Shown: one piece after another, positions 11,309 through 22,755 of the stretch
Numbering within the stretch: position 1 is the stretch's first letter
Layout: the number at the start of each line of letters is the position of its first letter
Assembly: GCA_015183035.1 (NCBI GenBank)
Contig: JACZZP010000005.1
Location: forward strand, 372,001 to 436,000
DNA: 64,000 nt
From: Meloidogyne chitwoodi
Lineage: Eukaryota > Nematoda > Chromadorea > Rhabditida > Meloidogynidae
Direction: 5' to 3'
Notes under the pieces: generated by a model
The model's input: only the letters and a program-made list of their open reading frames with translations
Told to the model about the DNA's origin: nothing
The model's database searches: none
Position numbers and translations under genes: made by a program

Positions 11309-14300
11309 TCAATTATTACTATTATATAGCATTGAAGATAAACCGGAAGAAGAAAAAGAAGAAGAATTAATAGAAATATCAGAAGAGGATAATATATTTG
11401 TTTGAAAATTGTCATTAGAGTCTTTAGGATGAAAATTATTTTTAATTTTTTGGTCGAGAATATTTTTGTTACTGTAGCAGTGTTTCCATATTTCTGCTAG
11501 ACAGACACTAAAAAATTTAAAAAAATTAAAAAAATAATTAACCAAAAAAAACCTTGAGTGGAAACGGTAAAATACAACCAAAGGGGCAACTCCAACTGTA
11601 AAAATATATAAAATTAAAATAATTTAAATTTTGAGTACATTAGAGTCTCAAATTAAAATAAAACAATTAGAATCGAGTCTTAGTTAAATTAATTCATAAT
11701 GGTACATTAGAGTCTCGGATTAATTCAAAATTAAATTTCTGCAAATTAGAGTCTCAAATAATTTAATTAGAGTATTAATTTACCAATAAGTGTTGCATAG
11801 GGTCGAGCACGCCTTGTAGCAATAGTATCACCAAAAACTATATTTTTAAAAAATAAAAATAAAAATTAAATAAATTACCAGATTTCATTCCTTCAAGTGT
11901 ATGAAAAAAGAATAATGAAACATTGGCGATAAGCAAAAATGTAACAAATTGTTTTCCTGGCTTTTCTCTGCGCGTTTTAGGAGATAAAGCACGCAATCTT
12001 TTAATTAATTTAATTATATTAAATTTTTTAATTATTTTTAAATAATTTTGTGGAAAAATTGTGAAAGATTAAAGAATGTAAAAATTCATTAAAAAAGAGA
12101 AAAAAAATGTAAAAATTTTTTTATTAAATTTTTTTGAAGTTTCAGCTTCAAAAAACACCTTCTAGCCAAAAGTATAAAAACTGCTTGAACGACTACTTGC
12201 AAAATCCTTGTCATAAACACAAAGAGCATATAAAGCTATAAAATAATTAATTATAATATTGTTATTAGAGTCAGCAATTTTGAAGAAACCAGATGAAATA
12301 AGAAAAGATAAAAAGGGACACGGAACGGGAAAAACCGGGAATTCCCGTTCCCCGGTTTCATTCTGTTCTTTCCAAAAAAGTCGGGAAAAGAGACTCGGAA
12401 ACCGGGAAAGAGATGTTCCCGACCAGACTCTAATTGATAAATTAAAAATACCTCCATTTTTATGGGTGGTCGTTCAGATTGAGTAGCTATCCAACACATA
12501 ATTCCAGCTAATTTTAAAAAAATTAGAAAAAAATTTTTAATTTTTTTCCAACTTGAACAATGTATTAATTCGCCAACAAGCCCAATAGCCAAAAGAATTT
12601 CATCCAAAAATTCTGTGTTGGTAGATTTTTGTTGTTCTTCTTTAGACTGGTATTGAAGTGAATGCATTCTAAAAAATATTAAAAATTTAATTTATTGTCT
12701 CTCCCTTTTTCTGATACTGTATCTACCGGTATAAGTGAGAGTTTTAAGAAAATTAAGACAAAATAATAGTTCAATTTTTTAAAAATTGATAAAAGTGAGG
12801 GAAAGAGCGAAATGTCTGGGAGACTCAAATGTACTTTTTGTGACAATTGAGTCTGATATTTATTTTAAAAATAATTTTAAAAAATCCAAAATTTCCTGAA
12901 TAATCCAATAGAACATCCTATTAGAGTACAACAAAACAAAGCCATATCTGAAAGTCTAAAAACAAGCAAAGCGCCATCTGGGTCTTCATGTTGGGAGAAA
13001 AATGAGTGTATTCCTATTGAGACAAATGCAGCAATTAAAAATAAAAGGCCAGCAAAGAGTCCGCCACTTGAAGCACTTTAAAATATTTTTTTTAATTTTT
13101 AGAAATTTTTTTAAAATTTTTTTTCGCAGCAGAACAGTTTACGCCCGTTATAAGGACACAACAAGGTATATTTCCATTGAGTGAAATTATAACGAGAGTC
13201 TACCGTATAATTTCCGGAAACGCATTTTAGAGTATATCTTTTTTAAAAAAGATGTTCAACCTGCAATCAATTCGAACATTTTTTGTATTTTTAGTAGGTG
13301 GACATTTTGGTGCCAATAAGGTAAAATACCCTTCTTCAGCTGTCTTCTTATGAATAAAATGGTGATGTTGATCATCAATAGAACGCCAAATTGTAATCAT
13401 AATAGCAGCACCAATAACAGAATATTCCTATAAATTTAATAAAAAATTGATAAAATTAATTTTCGGTATCGCCCTCGAAATCGAGAAATCGACTAATTAA
13501 ATTTATTTAATTTTAATTAATTAATTAAAATTACCACAATGCAAGTAGTAAGTAAAGTAGCAAAATCACCAAAATAATTAAACGAAGAAACCCTCAAAGG
13601 TGAAAGAATTGATTTTACTGGAAAAGAATTAAATTTTGGAAAAGCTAAGTGTTCCAATGCTAAAGCAGTTAAATTATTGGTTTCGTGTAGTTCAGAACTT
13701 TCACTGCTTTCTAATAGAATTTTATTGATATTACGAGGCTAAAATAATAGAAAAATAGTAAATTAAAGATTTTTGGAATTTTTGAGAAATTTTTGAGAAT
13801 TTTTGTTTTTGGCATTTTGTCTCAAAAAATATTCTTTTACCCATTATTTTAAATAATTATTCCCCTACTATATTTAATGAATTTCCACCGCTATTTAATT
13901 GTAATTCCACTAAAGAAGATTTTTTATCCAAAGCAGAACTCTTTGCAATTACAAAACGTAACCAAGTCCAAATATTAATTGCTAATAAATGCATTGTTCC
14001 AAATTTTGTTAAATTTCTAGAATCATCAATAACTAGCTTTAATGATGAAAAAAACATTGAGGTAATAAGAAAAATTGGTTTTACTGTTATCTCTCAACAT
14101 TTCTTTCCATTCCTTTTTCTCTACAAAATGGTAAATAGACAAAATGGTAAATGGACAAAATGGTAAATGGACAAAATGGTCAGAGAATCATTAATAGATT
14201 AAATTAATATACCTATTTTTGAGTTATTTTTTATTTGAGAATAATAAAATGACTGTCTGGCCATTATGTCCATTGAGCATTTTGTAGATGAAAAAAGGAA

Positions 14301-15538
14301 AGGAAAGAAATATGGAAAATGAAATTTCTTAAAAATTAAAAAAAAAATACCCTTGAATTACAAAAAATAAAATGCATTTGAATAAAAGTAAAAAATCCTG
14401 CCAATAACCAATTTACAAGTCTATAAGTATAACAAAGTCTATTTGAATGACAAATAAACATTTCTAAACAGAAAAGAACAATTCCACTGCTTCCAAAGCC
14501 TTCAAATATTAAAACAAAAAATAAGCAATAATTTAAAGATTTACATAATGTTCCGAGTCGAAGATAGAGAGAACCGGCCCCATCAATTGTATACTTTTTT
14601 GTTGTTAAAGTAATAAATTTATTAGCAGTCTAAAAAATTTTTAAAATTTTAATAGGACGTTTCAACGCCAAGTTTGGAATTCTGGCGCTGAAACGTCCAA
14701 AATATTAATTAAAATTTTTTTTAATTTTTTTATTCAACCTCCTCTTTTTGCTTTATAAAAGCCTTTTTAAATAAATAATGAAGCCATCTTGGATGCCTAA
14801 CTTTAAATAAATAGCAATAAAAGAGGAACAAAATTCCTGTCCCATACATATAAGAGAAAAAAAGCTTAAAATTTAAAAAATTAATAAAAAAAATAATAAA
14901 ATTATTTAATAAAATTAAAAAAAGCTGAAATTTAAACTTAAAAATTTTTAAAATTTAAAAAAAAAATTTTAAAAATAAAAAAATTTTAAAAATAAAAAAA
15001 TTAAAAAAACCGTTTCAGCAAACCATTCATCAGGAGTAAATTCTTGCGAAAGCTCTACTACCATTGCAAATACAATAATAAAAAGAGCATAGAGAGAAGT
15101 CAAAACAGAACAGAAATGATCCCTATAAAATACATATTTTTAATTTTAATTAATTAATTTTTCTTTTTACCAAGCAGGTGAATGGTCAAGCCAACTGCTT
15201 AGTTCAATATCCTTTATTTTATTTTTTTCATTTTCTAAGGAGATTATTGTATTGTTATTTGATGTTGCTATATCTTTGCAAACTGATGTTGTTCCTTTTA
15301 TTTTTTTAAGAAAAATATTTTTAATTTTTATTTTTATACAAAAAGCTGCGCACAAGAGTCTTAAAGTATAAGGTCAGTTTGAGTCGGGATTTGTTAAAAA
15401 AATTTTTCTAGTTTTTTAAGAAATATAAATGCTCTGCTTGCAACTCTATTATTTATTTTTAAAAAAACCTTCAGACTCTAATGAACCTCGTTTCGATGCC
15501 CTTAAATGACTGAAGAGTTGATTTTCAGGAAAAATCAT
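11309..15538 (-). CDS. Otopetrin-like proton channel
   Basis: About fourteen minus-strand exons. Those I can read lie near 15538-15468, 15321-15172, 15123-15010, 14866-14721, 14632-14350, 14057-13857, 13741-13536, 13430-13269, 13076-12897, 12667-12471, 12000-11880, 11840-11786, 11600-11550 and 11510-11309. Many encode membrane helices. Otopetrin-like segments include LYALFIIVFAMVVELSQ, FLFYCYLFKVRHPRWL, FGTMHLLAINIWTWLRFV, FAGLLFLIAAFVSIGIHSFF and, near the C-terminus, FVTFLLIANVSLFFFHTLEG then FGDTIATRRARPYATL. The product should be a plasma-membrane proton-selective channel. The start (MIFPENQLFSHLRASKRG) was chosen because its phase-1 donor joins exactly to exon 2 at GTTSVCK. An alternative frame opening at TTG (15355) has no ATG. 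The tail is Ser/Asn-rich (SSSFSSSGLSS). Intron boundaries are approximate. Confidence 0.8.
12300..12435. repeat. Self-similar block, CCCGG/TTCCCG motif
   Basis: Iterated CGGGAAT, CCCGTTCCCCGG and CGGAAACCGGGAA words sit in an otopetrin intron, with TTATTAGAGTC on the left and AGACTCTAATT on the right as loose inverted ends. Resembles the 53.3 and 55.5 kb blocks. Confidence 0.65.
13146..13203. repeat. Hairpin with CTCGTTATAAGGACA-type ends
   Basis: CCGTTATAAGGACA and, 30 bases on, TTATAACGAGAGTC form an inverted pair in an otopetrin intron. The same ends occur at 37.1 kb and 46.5 kb. Confidence 0.6.
14118..14295. repeat. Inverted and tandem repeat in otopetrin intron
   Basis: CTACAAAATGG followed by three or four tandem ATGGTAAATGGACAAA units faces CATTTTGTAG on the right, after GGCCATTATGTCCATT. 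Confidence 0.6.
14652..14698. repeat. Short perfect hairpin
   Basis: GGACGTTTCAACGCCA and TGGCGCTGAAACGTCC pair across an 11-base loop in an otopetrin intron. Confidence 0.75.
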
Positions 15539-16264
15539 AGTAATAATTAAAAATATTTATTATTGTCTAAAAATATTGTTTTAGCAAAAAACAATGTCTG
15601 AGAATAAAACAAAGCTTCTAAACTTTACGAGAAAAAAGAAGACTGATTTAGTAACAAAACAACAATTTTATAAGAATTACCCTTTTTCCCTTACTCCCCC
15701 CTTTTCTTTTGTAATAAAAATTAAAGTAAATATTATATATTAAGTAATTGTTTGCTAAAAAATAACGTGTACAATATTATTAATTATATATTTTAAAAAG
15801 TCAAATAGCCCAAAATAAATAATACCCGAATAGACCAAAATAAAAATAAAAAAGAGAAGGTGGGAAGTAAATGAGAGAAAATAGTAGTAAATATTTTTAT
15901 TTATTTTAATTTTTAATTGTCTTTATGTCCAAATATTCTTTTGTTTTCTTATTAATTCATTAAATCTTTTATTTATTACATCCTTTTGTTATAAAAAATT
16001 AATTCATTTATTTACGTAAATGAAAATTAATAGAGTCAATTAAGTGGGTCAGTACCCTCAATGATATAAACATAATAATACACTTATATATTGAATAATA
16101 TTATATAAATATGTACAAATAAAGAAAATTACCAAATCCTCTAAAATAGGCCCCTATGATTATTTTTTTTCCATTTTCGCTTTAAAGAGACTATTTTGAG
16201 GGAAATTAATTAGAGGATTTAATGTAAAATAAATAAATTAATTTCAAGTTTAAAAAATCAGAAT

Positions 16265-16570
16265 AAATTTAATATTTATTCTGATTTTTGTATTTACTTC
16301 TGATTGTTTTATTCTGATTTGTATTTAATTCTGATTATGTTTTATTCTGATTTTTGTATTTTATTCTGATTATGCTTTATTCTGATTTTTGTATTTTATT
16401 CTGATTATGTTTTATTCTGATTTGTATTTAATTCTGATTATGTTTTATTCTGATTTTTGTATTTTATTCTGATTATGCTTTATTCTGATTTTTGTATTTT
16501 ATTCTGATTATGTTTTATTCCGATTCTTGTGTTTAATTCTGATTATGCTTTATTCTGATTTTTGTATTTT
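16265..16570. repeat. Tandem repeat, TTTATTCTGATT unit
   Basis: About 15 copies of a roughly 20-base unit (TTTATTCTGATTATG alternating with TTTATTCTGATTTTTGTA). The whole stretch 15539-17216 between the otopetrin and membrane-protein genes is AT-rich and holds no gene that I can support. Confidence 0.9.
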
Positions 16571-17303
16571 ATTTATTCCTCTTCCTTTTTTCTTTATTCT
16601 CTTAAATTCTGTTTCTTACTCTATTTTAACATTATACATATATTTATTTACTTTTTTTATTTTAATTTTGTGTATATAATTTTTTCTTAAATAAAATTTT
16701 ATTATAATTGTTTACATCTTATTTAAATTAAAAAATATAATTATATTTATTACGTAAGCAATTTATTTTTTTAAATTTTTATTAGTTTTAATTTTCTTCT
16801 TCTTATACAAATTTTCTTTTTCTTTAAATCTTCTATAAAATTTATTTTCTTTCGTTGTCCAAGCAACCAAATAAAAGCTAAAAATAATATTTTCTTTCTT
16901 GTCTTCCTCTTTTTATTTTAATTTACTTTAAAATCTTAGACTTTTTGTTTTAATTTAAAATTCAAAGAAAATCTAAAAATGCATGAAAATTCCTCTTTTG
17001 CTTTTTTAAATTAAAAAAATTTTTTTAAATTTATTCTGCACAAAAATAAATTTTTTATCATTTAAAAGTTGATTTATTTCATCTTGTGTTTATTCGATTT
17101 TATTTATTCAAATATAATTTAAAAAATATTTAAAAATTTAAAATCCGAATTTTCTCTTTTTTTTAGAAAAATTCAAAATTTTTCAAAAAAAATTAAAAAA
17201 TTTTTTTTATTAATTTTTCTTTGTAAAACTGTTATTTAAATTGGGAACATCAGATAATGGAGGATATGATTATTTTGGTCCGGCCTATCGCCGATTTTTT
17301 TTC

Positions 17304-18124
17304 ATGACCGGCACGAGAAGATGGATTGTTCTCTTTTTATACTCTTTTTCAATTGTTTGATTTAATTAAATTAATTTAAAAATTTATAAAATTAATTTTA
17401 GGCTTTAGCTCTCCTACTTTTTTACTTTTCTGTCATTCATTGTCATATTATTATTTTTATTGGCAAATGCCCAACAAAAGAAAGTCGAATTCATTTTTCA
17501 GAGGTTTTTCTTTAATTATAATTTTTAAATATTTTTCTTTTTAGCAATTAGCAATTTTCGTCGCTTGCGTAGTTATCGCAGGTTCAAGTTGTTGGTTATT
17601 CGCAAACTACAAGAGTATAGAAAATACATTTCTTTTAAACTACAATTTTTTAGTAAACACTTTTTATATAAAAACACTCTATATAAGTACCCCAAATAAA
17701 AATACACTGAATCGGAAATTTTCTAGTTTAGGTGAACACCCCATTTATTCGCAAGAAAATATTTTACTTTTAAAAATGAAAAATATTTTCTTGCAATTAA
17801 ATGGGGTGTATGTACCTAAACTACATGGTCTGAACTTTCTATATAAGTACACTGAATCTTTATAAAAATTTTCAATAATTATTTTTTTATTTTTTATTAA
17901 AGGAAATGCCAACAGCCGTTCTCTGTTCTCTACTAACAGGTGTTTGTGGAGTTGTGGAAATTCATTATAATTTAAATTATTCACATACTTACAATTGGAC
18001 TGAAAGATGGGCTATGATAACTGTTAATTTAAAATATTTAAAATAAAAAATTTATTTTTAATTTAAGGTCGACTCAGCAGCACTTGTGCTTCTGCACGCA
18101 ACTTTGGCATTTTCTTTAACATAA
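17304..18124 (+). CDS. Small multi-pass membrane protein, family not recognised
   Basis: Exons 17304-17354, 17402-17503, 17545-17652, 17903-18022 and 18068-18124 join in phase 0 throughout. The first exon stays open upstream to 17214 (reads ...DNGGYDYFGPAYRRFFF), so the true start is probably earlier, in an unrecognised exon. 17304 is only the first in-frame ATG. Four hydrophobic segments are seen: WIVLFLYSF with ALALLLFYFSVIH, LAIFVACVVIAGSSCWLFA, MPTAVLCSLLTGVCGVVEI and VDSAALVLLHATLAFSL. This is a tetraspanning layout with an NYSH glycosylation sequon in the last loop. I do not recognise the family and assign no function. Confidence 0.65.
17724..17823. repeat. Hairpin MITE, CCCCATTTATTCGC family, copy 2
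   Basis: TAGTTTAGGTGAACACCCCA at the left end is matched by the complement at the right end across about 60 bases, inside intron 3 of the membrane-protein gene. Confidence 0.85.
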
Positions 18125-18249
18125 TAATTGTTTTGCAATAAATTATATAATTATTGTTTTTTATATAAATACCTTTATTTATTTATTATTCATTATTTGT
18201 ATAAATATGATAATATAATTTAATTTGGTCTTTGAATATTAAGATATTT

Positions 18250-18390
18250 TAAGGCCGGCCAAGTTTCCTGATATGACCTAATCGAAATTGCGGTCATGGT
18301 CAGATCATTTTTGATGACCGAACTTTCCTGTCAAGTCAGGTCATTTTTATGACCGGGAAAAGGCCGGTCAGGAGAACACTGACCTGTACG
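18250..18390. repeat. Self-similar block, GGTCA/TGACC motif
   Basis: Iterated GGTCATGGTCAGATCA, ATGACCGAAC and AGGCCGGTCAGGAG words start with AAGGCCGGCCAAG and close with GGCCGGTCAGGAGAACACTG. It lies downstream of the small membrane-protein gene. Confidence 0.7.
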
Positions 18391-18574
18391 CAAAAGGCGT
18401 TTGCAGTTTTCAAGCGAAATTTGCATTTTTGGCGTTAGGAGAGTCGCTCGCTTATCTTCACAACTAGTCACTTTAATGTTATTATAGATAAGTTTTGACT
18501 AGTGAAAACTTGAAAGTTATTTTATTTTTTTATATATTTTCTATGCTTCAATAAGCTCTGCCAGAAATATTAAT

Positions 18575-18725
18575 TTAAAAAATTTAAATAAATAAAATCA
18601 ATTAAATGCAATAATGCAATACACACCTCTAGTGGTGTATTTAAATGCCCTTTTAAATTTCGAACTGAAATGTACCTTCGAGTTATTTAGAAAATTTAAC
18701 TGAGAGCCTTCAGAAGCGCGTATAC
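18575..18725. promoter_or_regulatory. Orphan promoter module of the secreted family
   Basis: Contains the family promoter words in the usual order: AAATTTAAATAAATAAAATC, AATACACACCT, AAATGCCCTTTTAAATTT, GAACTGAAATGTACC and GAGCCTTCAGAAGCG. The downstream signal-peptide exon is missing. The module is truncated right after AGCGCGTAT, so this looks like the remnant of a lost gene copy. Confidence 0.7.
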
Positions 18726-19054
18726 TCCATTATTTAAATTTTTAATTGATTTTTATTTTTTTTTTGCTGAAATGCTTTGTTCTCTAACCTAGGACGAACG
18801 AGTGGATAGAGAGAGAGTGCAAATGAATAACCCATCTTTTTCGCACGTGAATATATATGTAAAGGGCAAGTAAATTGGCCAAGAATAAATCCATATTGCT
18901 GTTTCTGCGCAGTCTCATTATTATTTAAATTTAAAAAAAATTTAAATATTTTGGAATTTTTGTTTCCCAAAAAGTAATTAAAATTTAAAAAATACATAAA
19001 CAAATTTGATAGATTATTTATACATGAATATTAGTAATTATCTGTAAATAGTCA

Positions 19055-19197
19055 TAAAAATCAAGGATGAAATTGGAAAATAAAATACGAAATCCGACAT
19101 CCGAAACAAAATGTAAAAAAATAAAAACCAAAATAAAAATGTCTTAAAAACCCGAAATTTTCGAAACCCGAAATCCGAAACTTGCCCATCCCTGATA
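19055..19197. repeat. Self-similar block, CCGAAA motif
   Basis: Iterated CGAAATCCGACATCCGAAAC and CCCGAAATTTTCGAAACCCG words end in GCCCATCCCTGAT. The left side ATCAAGGATG is a loose inverted match. The remaining 18726-19600 sequence shows no gene. Confidence 0.65.
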
Positions 19198-19607
19198 GAC
19201 ACGCAAATAATTTTATTTATTTTTTAAATATTTTTACTAAATATATTTTCCCTCTATCCAACACTTCTGTTATACACAACGTAGACATGTCCCTTTAATG
19301 TTAATTTTTATGGCCCGGCCTAGCCGGTGGCATTGGGTCCCGAAAGTTGGAGGACCAACTCTCGGGCGCGCCTTTTTACCCAAAATAAACAGAAGACTTT
19401 TTTTAACTTTTATTACAATAGTTAAATATAAAGATTAATAAAAAGGGAAGGGAGTCCAGCCTTAAAGTTGGTAATTATTTAGTAAAATTGAAGATCTTTC
19501 TGATACTCAAGTTCTCATTATGTTGAAATTATAATGAGGAATTATTAAAATATAATAATTAAATATATTATAAAATTAATATAATTGAAATTTAATCGAT
19601 TTTTTTC

Positions 19608-19925
19608 TACTGCGCCAATATGACCCCTTTCAATTATTAATTTAAAAAATTTAAATAAATTAAATCAATTAAATAAAGTACATAAACGCAACAAAGTCAA
19701 TACACACCTATAATGTAGTTAAATGCACTTTTAAATTTGAACGGAAACGAATTGAATAGAATATTTTAATTGTAGATTTAGAGAAAAATAAAATTCAATA
19801 ATTGAATTTTTTAAAATTAAAATACTTGTTAGAGAAAGAAAGTTTAACTTCGAGCCTTCAGAAGCGTGCGTATCTAAAGTCTTTAAAAAGGCTAGTAAAT
19901 GGGGAAGAATTATTAATTTAAATTT
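19608..19925 (+). promoter_or_regulatory. Secreted-family promoter, copy A
   Basis: Ordered conserved words: TGCGCCAATATGACC, AATACACACCT, TGCACTTTTAAATTTGAACG, a GAGAAAAATAAAATTCAAT stretch, then CCTTCAGAAGCGTGCG, ATCTAAAGTCTTTAAAAAGG and AGAATTATTAATTTAAATTT. The last cluster lies about 250-300 bases before the ATG and is the best-conserved part in all copies. TGCACTT matches the dorsal-gland-associated Mel-DOG word TGCMCTT as I recall it. Confidence 0.7.
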
Positions 19926-20150
19926 TTCTAATTAATTTTAAAAATAATTTAAAGTCCAATATAAAAGGTTGTTTTTATATATAAAAAAATTTTTGTTCTC
20001 TTATATTATTAGTTCTCCTCAAAAATTCTTTTATATAAAAACAGAACCTTTTGTTCTTATTTTAAATATTTCCACAATTTTAATATAATAATTTTATAGG
20101 AATATTCTGAATTTATTTGAACACTAGCAAAAGAATTAATTCAAAGAAAA

Positions 20151-21407
20151 ATGAAAATATTAAATTTATTTTTAATTTTTGTTCAATTTGTATTGTGCTT
20201 TGGATTAGAGGATTTAGTATGTTTTTTTTGTTTTTAATATACCATTAAAAAAATAAAATTCTTTAATTTTTCCAAAATATCACATTTATATAAATAATTT
20301 TAAAAATAATTGGACTAAATTTTTTTACCAAAATTTTTAAAATTATATTAAAAATTTAAACAAACCTCTAACTTTTCAAATTAGTCAAAATTTAATAAAA
20401 TAAAGTTTTTCAAAAAAATTTAAAGTAATTTAGTTACCAGATCCTGATTTGCTACCTACTAATTCCCTCATTCAACATATACCTGCGATAGTAGGATTGA
20501 ATGCTGAAGCGATATCAAAAATGACTAATTTATTGATAGATCATGTGGATGATTGTATAATTTTAATTAAAAAAATTTTTTTTTTAAATGTTTGGCAATC
20601 CTAAAATTGAAAAAAAATCGCAAAATTATGTCTCAAAAATATGCTACTTTTTCAAGCTTTTCCTCCTTTAAATGAATTTAAATTGGTCAATTATTCAAAA
20701 ATTTTATTTTTAATATTTTAGCTATAATAAAAAGCCTAACTTCTCCTGCAATAAAGATTGAAGAACAATATAAACAATTTCATAATGCACTTAAAATGTT
20801 AAAGACAAAATTTAATTTTATCAATGATTTAAGCTCACAGGTAAAAATTTTATACCAATCTTAGTCAAACAGAGATGGACCGAAACAAAAAAATATATCA
20901 TATCTATAAAAATTAGAGACGACGGGATCCCTGCGGGATTTAGCGCGGTATACCACTCCCGCAATCCCGAACTTTTTTGGCTTTGCGGGATTAGTCCCGA
21001 GGGGTCCCGATCCGCATCATTTTTTAGAAATACTCCCTCCCGCAATCCCGCAGCAAATACGATATTTCCGATTTCTAATACAAATATTGAATTTTGGCAA
21101 ATTTTGTCTATATATTTATTTAAAAGTCTTTGGGTTAATTCCCTACTCTAACACTTTCAATACTGATAAGATTACTAAATATAATGATAGTTCCTAATAT
21201 TTGTCAAATATAGTTTTTTTATTACAGCCCATTGACATAAACAAAAGTTCGCGGCCTGATTATGAATATATAACAAATAAAAATATACAAATGCAAAATC
21301 AAATTATAACATTTATGAATCAAATTAGTGCTAATGCCAGTAATATTATTTATACTTATCAAAATCAACAACAACATGATTCAAATCAGTTCATCAAAAT
21401 CATTTAA
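20151..21407 (+). CDS. Secreted effector-like family, copy A (frameshifted tail)
   Basis: Exons 20151-20216, 20434-20554, 20722-20840 and 21228-21407 join with phases 0,1,0 (161 residues). Exon 1 is almost purely signal peptide: MKILNLFLIFVQFVLCFG followed by LEDL. The mature part is helical and Leu/Asn-rich (SPAIKIEEQYKQFHNALKML) with no recognised fold. In exon 4 the frame meets a stop at 21405, inside an Asn/Gln/His-coding minisatellite. Past that point another frame stays open to 21580 with the repeats and a Gly/Arg-rich tail like copies B and D, so a one-base deletion in the repeat is the simplest explanation. Intron 3 holds a self-similar block. Role inferred only: a small secreted protein, possibly a gland effector. 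Confidence 0.7.
20870..21085. repeat. Self-similar block, GCGGGATT/CCCGCA motif
   Basis: Begins CAGAGATGGACCGAAAC and then iterates GGGATCCCTGCGGGAT, CCCGCAATCCCGAAC and GCGGGATTAGTCCCGA words. Inner ends TTAGAGACG and CCGATTTCTAAT are loosely inverted. Lies wholly in intron 3 of copy A. Confidence 0.7.
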
Positions 21408-21711
21408 ATCAAGTTCACCAATATAATTTAAATCAAATTCAACAAAATTATTTAAATCACGTTCATCAATCTGTTTTTAATCGAAATGATGAAGTAAATC
21501 GAAATCAAGAACCGCGAAACCGAGGTAGTGGACAGCGAAGCCGATTTCTCGGGCGAAGAGCTGATGGACAAGGTAAATAAACAGAAAGTATAATTGAATC
21601 TTGTTATAATGAGATAGTGGTTGGAGACATTTATCTGCAGATTCCCTTCCCGGGATATTTAATATTTCTTAAAGAACCACTTTTATTGTTTTTATAACTA
21701 AATTCAACTAC

Positions 21712-22436
21712 AGGGTGACAAGAAAGTTCGGAGACAATTATTTTTTATCATAACTTAAGTCAAAATTTTGCTATCGAGATAAAACAAAGATGAAAAGATA
21801 GAGAACTAAATAGGGATTAAGAAATATCAAGAGTTTAAGAGATTTCTACTACCTGCTTCGATACAGTGTCGAACGCACGGATGAAAATTTTTGACCAAAA
21901 CTCGCGCCTCTTTTTATGTTTAAAAAATTATAAAATGAGAAAGGATTGAGGGATTGACTTAAAATTTTTTTCGAATCTAGAGGGATCTCTGGTCTTCACA
22001 AATAATAGAATAAAAAATTTTTTATCTTAGTATTTGGAGAGATATAAATTTTCGCGCAACACACAAAATAAAAAATTTCATTTCCCCCCAAAATCGAATT
22101 ACATCTACTCACAGCCTTCCATGCCAGAGGTACAGTTTTCATATTAAAAATTAGTCTGGGTCGCAGGTATGCTCTATTGATTTCTTTTGAGATCTCACAA
22201 ATCTGACTTCTCAGTATTGAGATACAGCAAGTGAATTTTTGGGGAGGAAAATTTGGTATACCTTACTGAAAAGGCTATAACTTTTGTGATAACCGTCCAA
22301 ATAATCACAAATTTTGTATTATAATAGAGAATTGAATAGGCTATAAAATCAGCTTAAAATTATTTAAAAATAAAAAATATAAAAAAAGTTATGGTGAATT
22401 AAAACGTGTCTCCGAACTTTCTTGTCACCCTGTAGT
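21712..22436. mobile_element. Non-autonomous DNA transposon with 25-base inverted ends
   Basis: The left end TACAGGGTGACAAGAAAGTT and the right end, its exact complement running into CACCCTGTA, bound about 725 bases. TA on both outer edges fits the Tc1/mariner-type target duplication. I see no transposase frame inside. It sits just 3' of copy A, between its stop and the conserved distal 3' region. Confidence 0.8.
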
Positions 22437-22755
22437 ATATATTTTTCAAATTTTTTATAAAATAATTGTTTCATTTTTTATAAAGGAGGTCATAATTGAA
22501 GAAGAAGCAAGGAAGTCACGTGATCGAAAAAGAAATTCTTAAAATTTCTAACTTGTTTTATTTCCAATTATTTTTTGGTAGTTTCTATTCTCGAGTATAA
22601 CAAAAAATCCAGAAAACTATTCTTCAAACTTCTAAAATAAAAAAATTTTTTTATTATATTTATTCCTAATTTTCTCGTTCCGATTTTTGTCCGCAGCTTT
22701 TTACAAAATTTAGAAATAAGAATGTACTTTGGAAAACACCAGCAAATGATTAACA

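Noticed and set aside
12259..12486. Plus-strand open frame opposite the otopetrin gene
   Set aside because: Lies across a CCCGG block and the antisense of an otopetrin exon.
15167..15355. Otopetrin start at a TTG (15355)
   Set aside because: No ATG; the acceptor at 15321 joins in phase to an upstream ATG exon at 15538.
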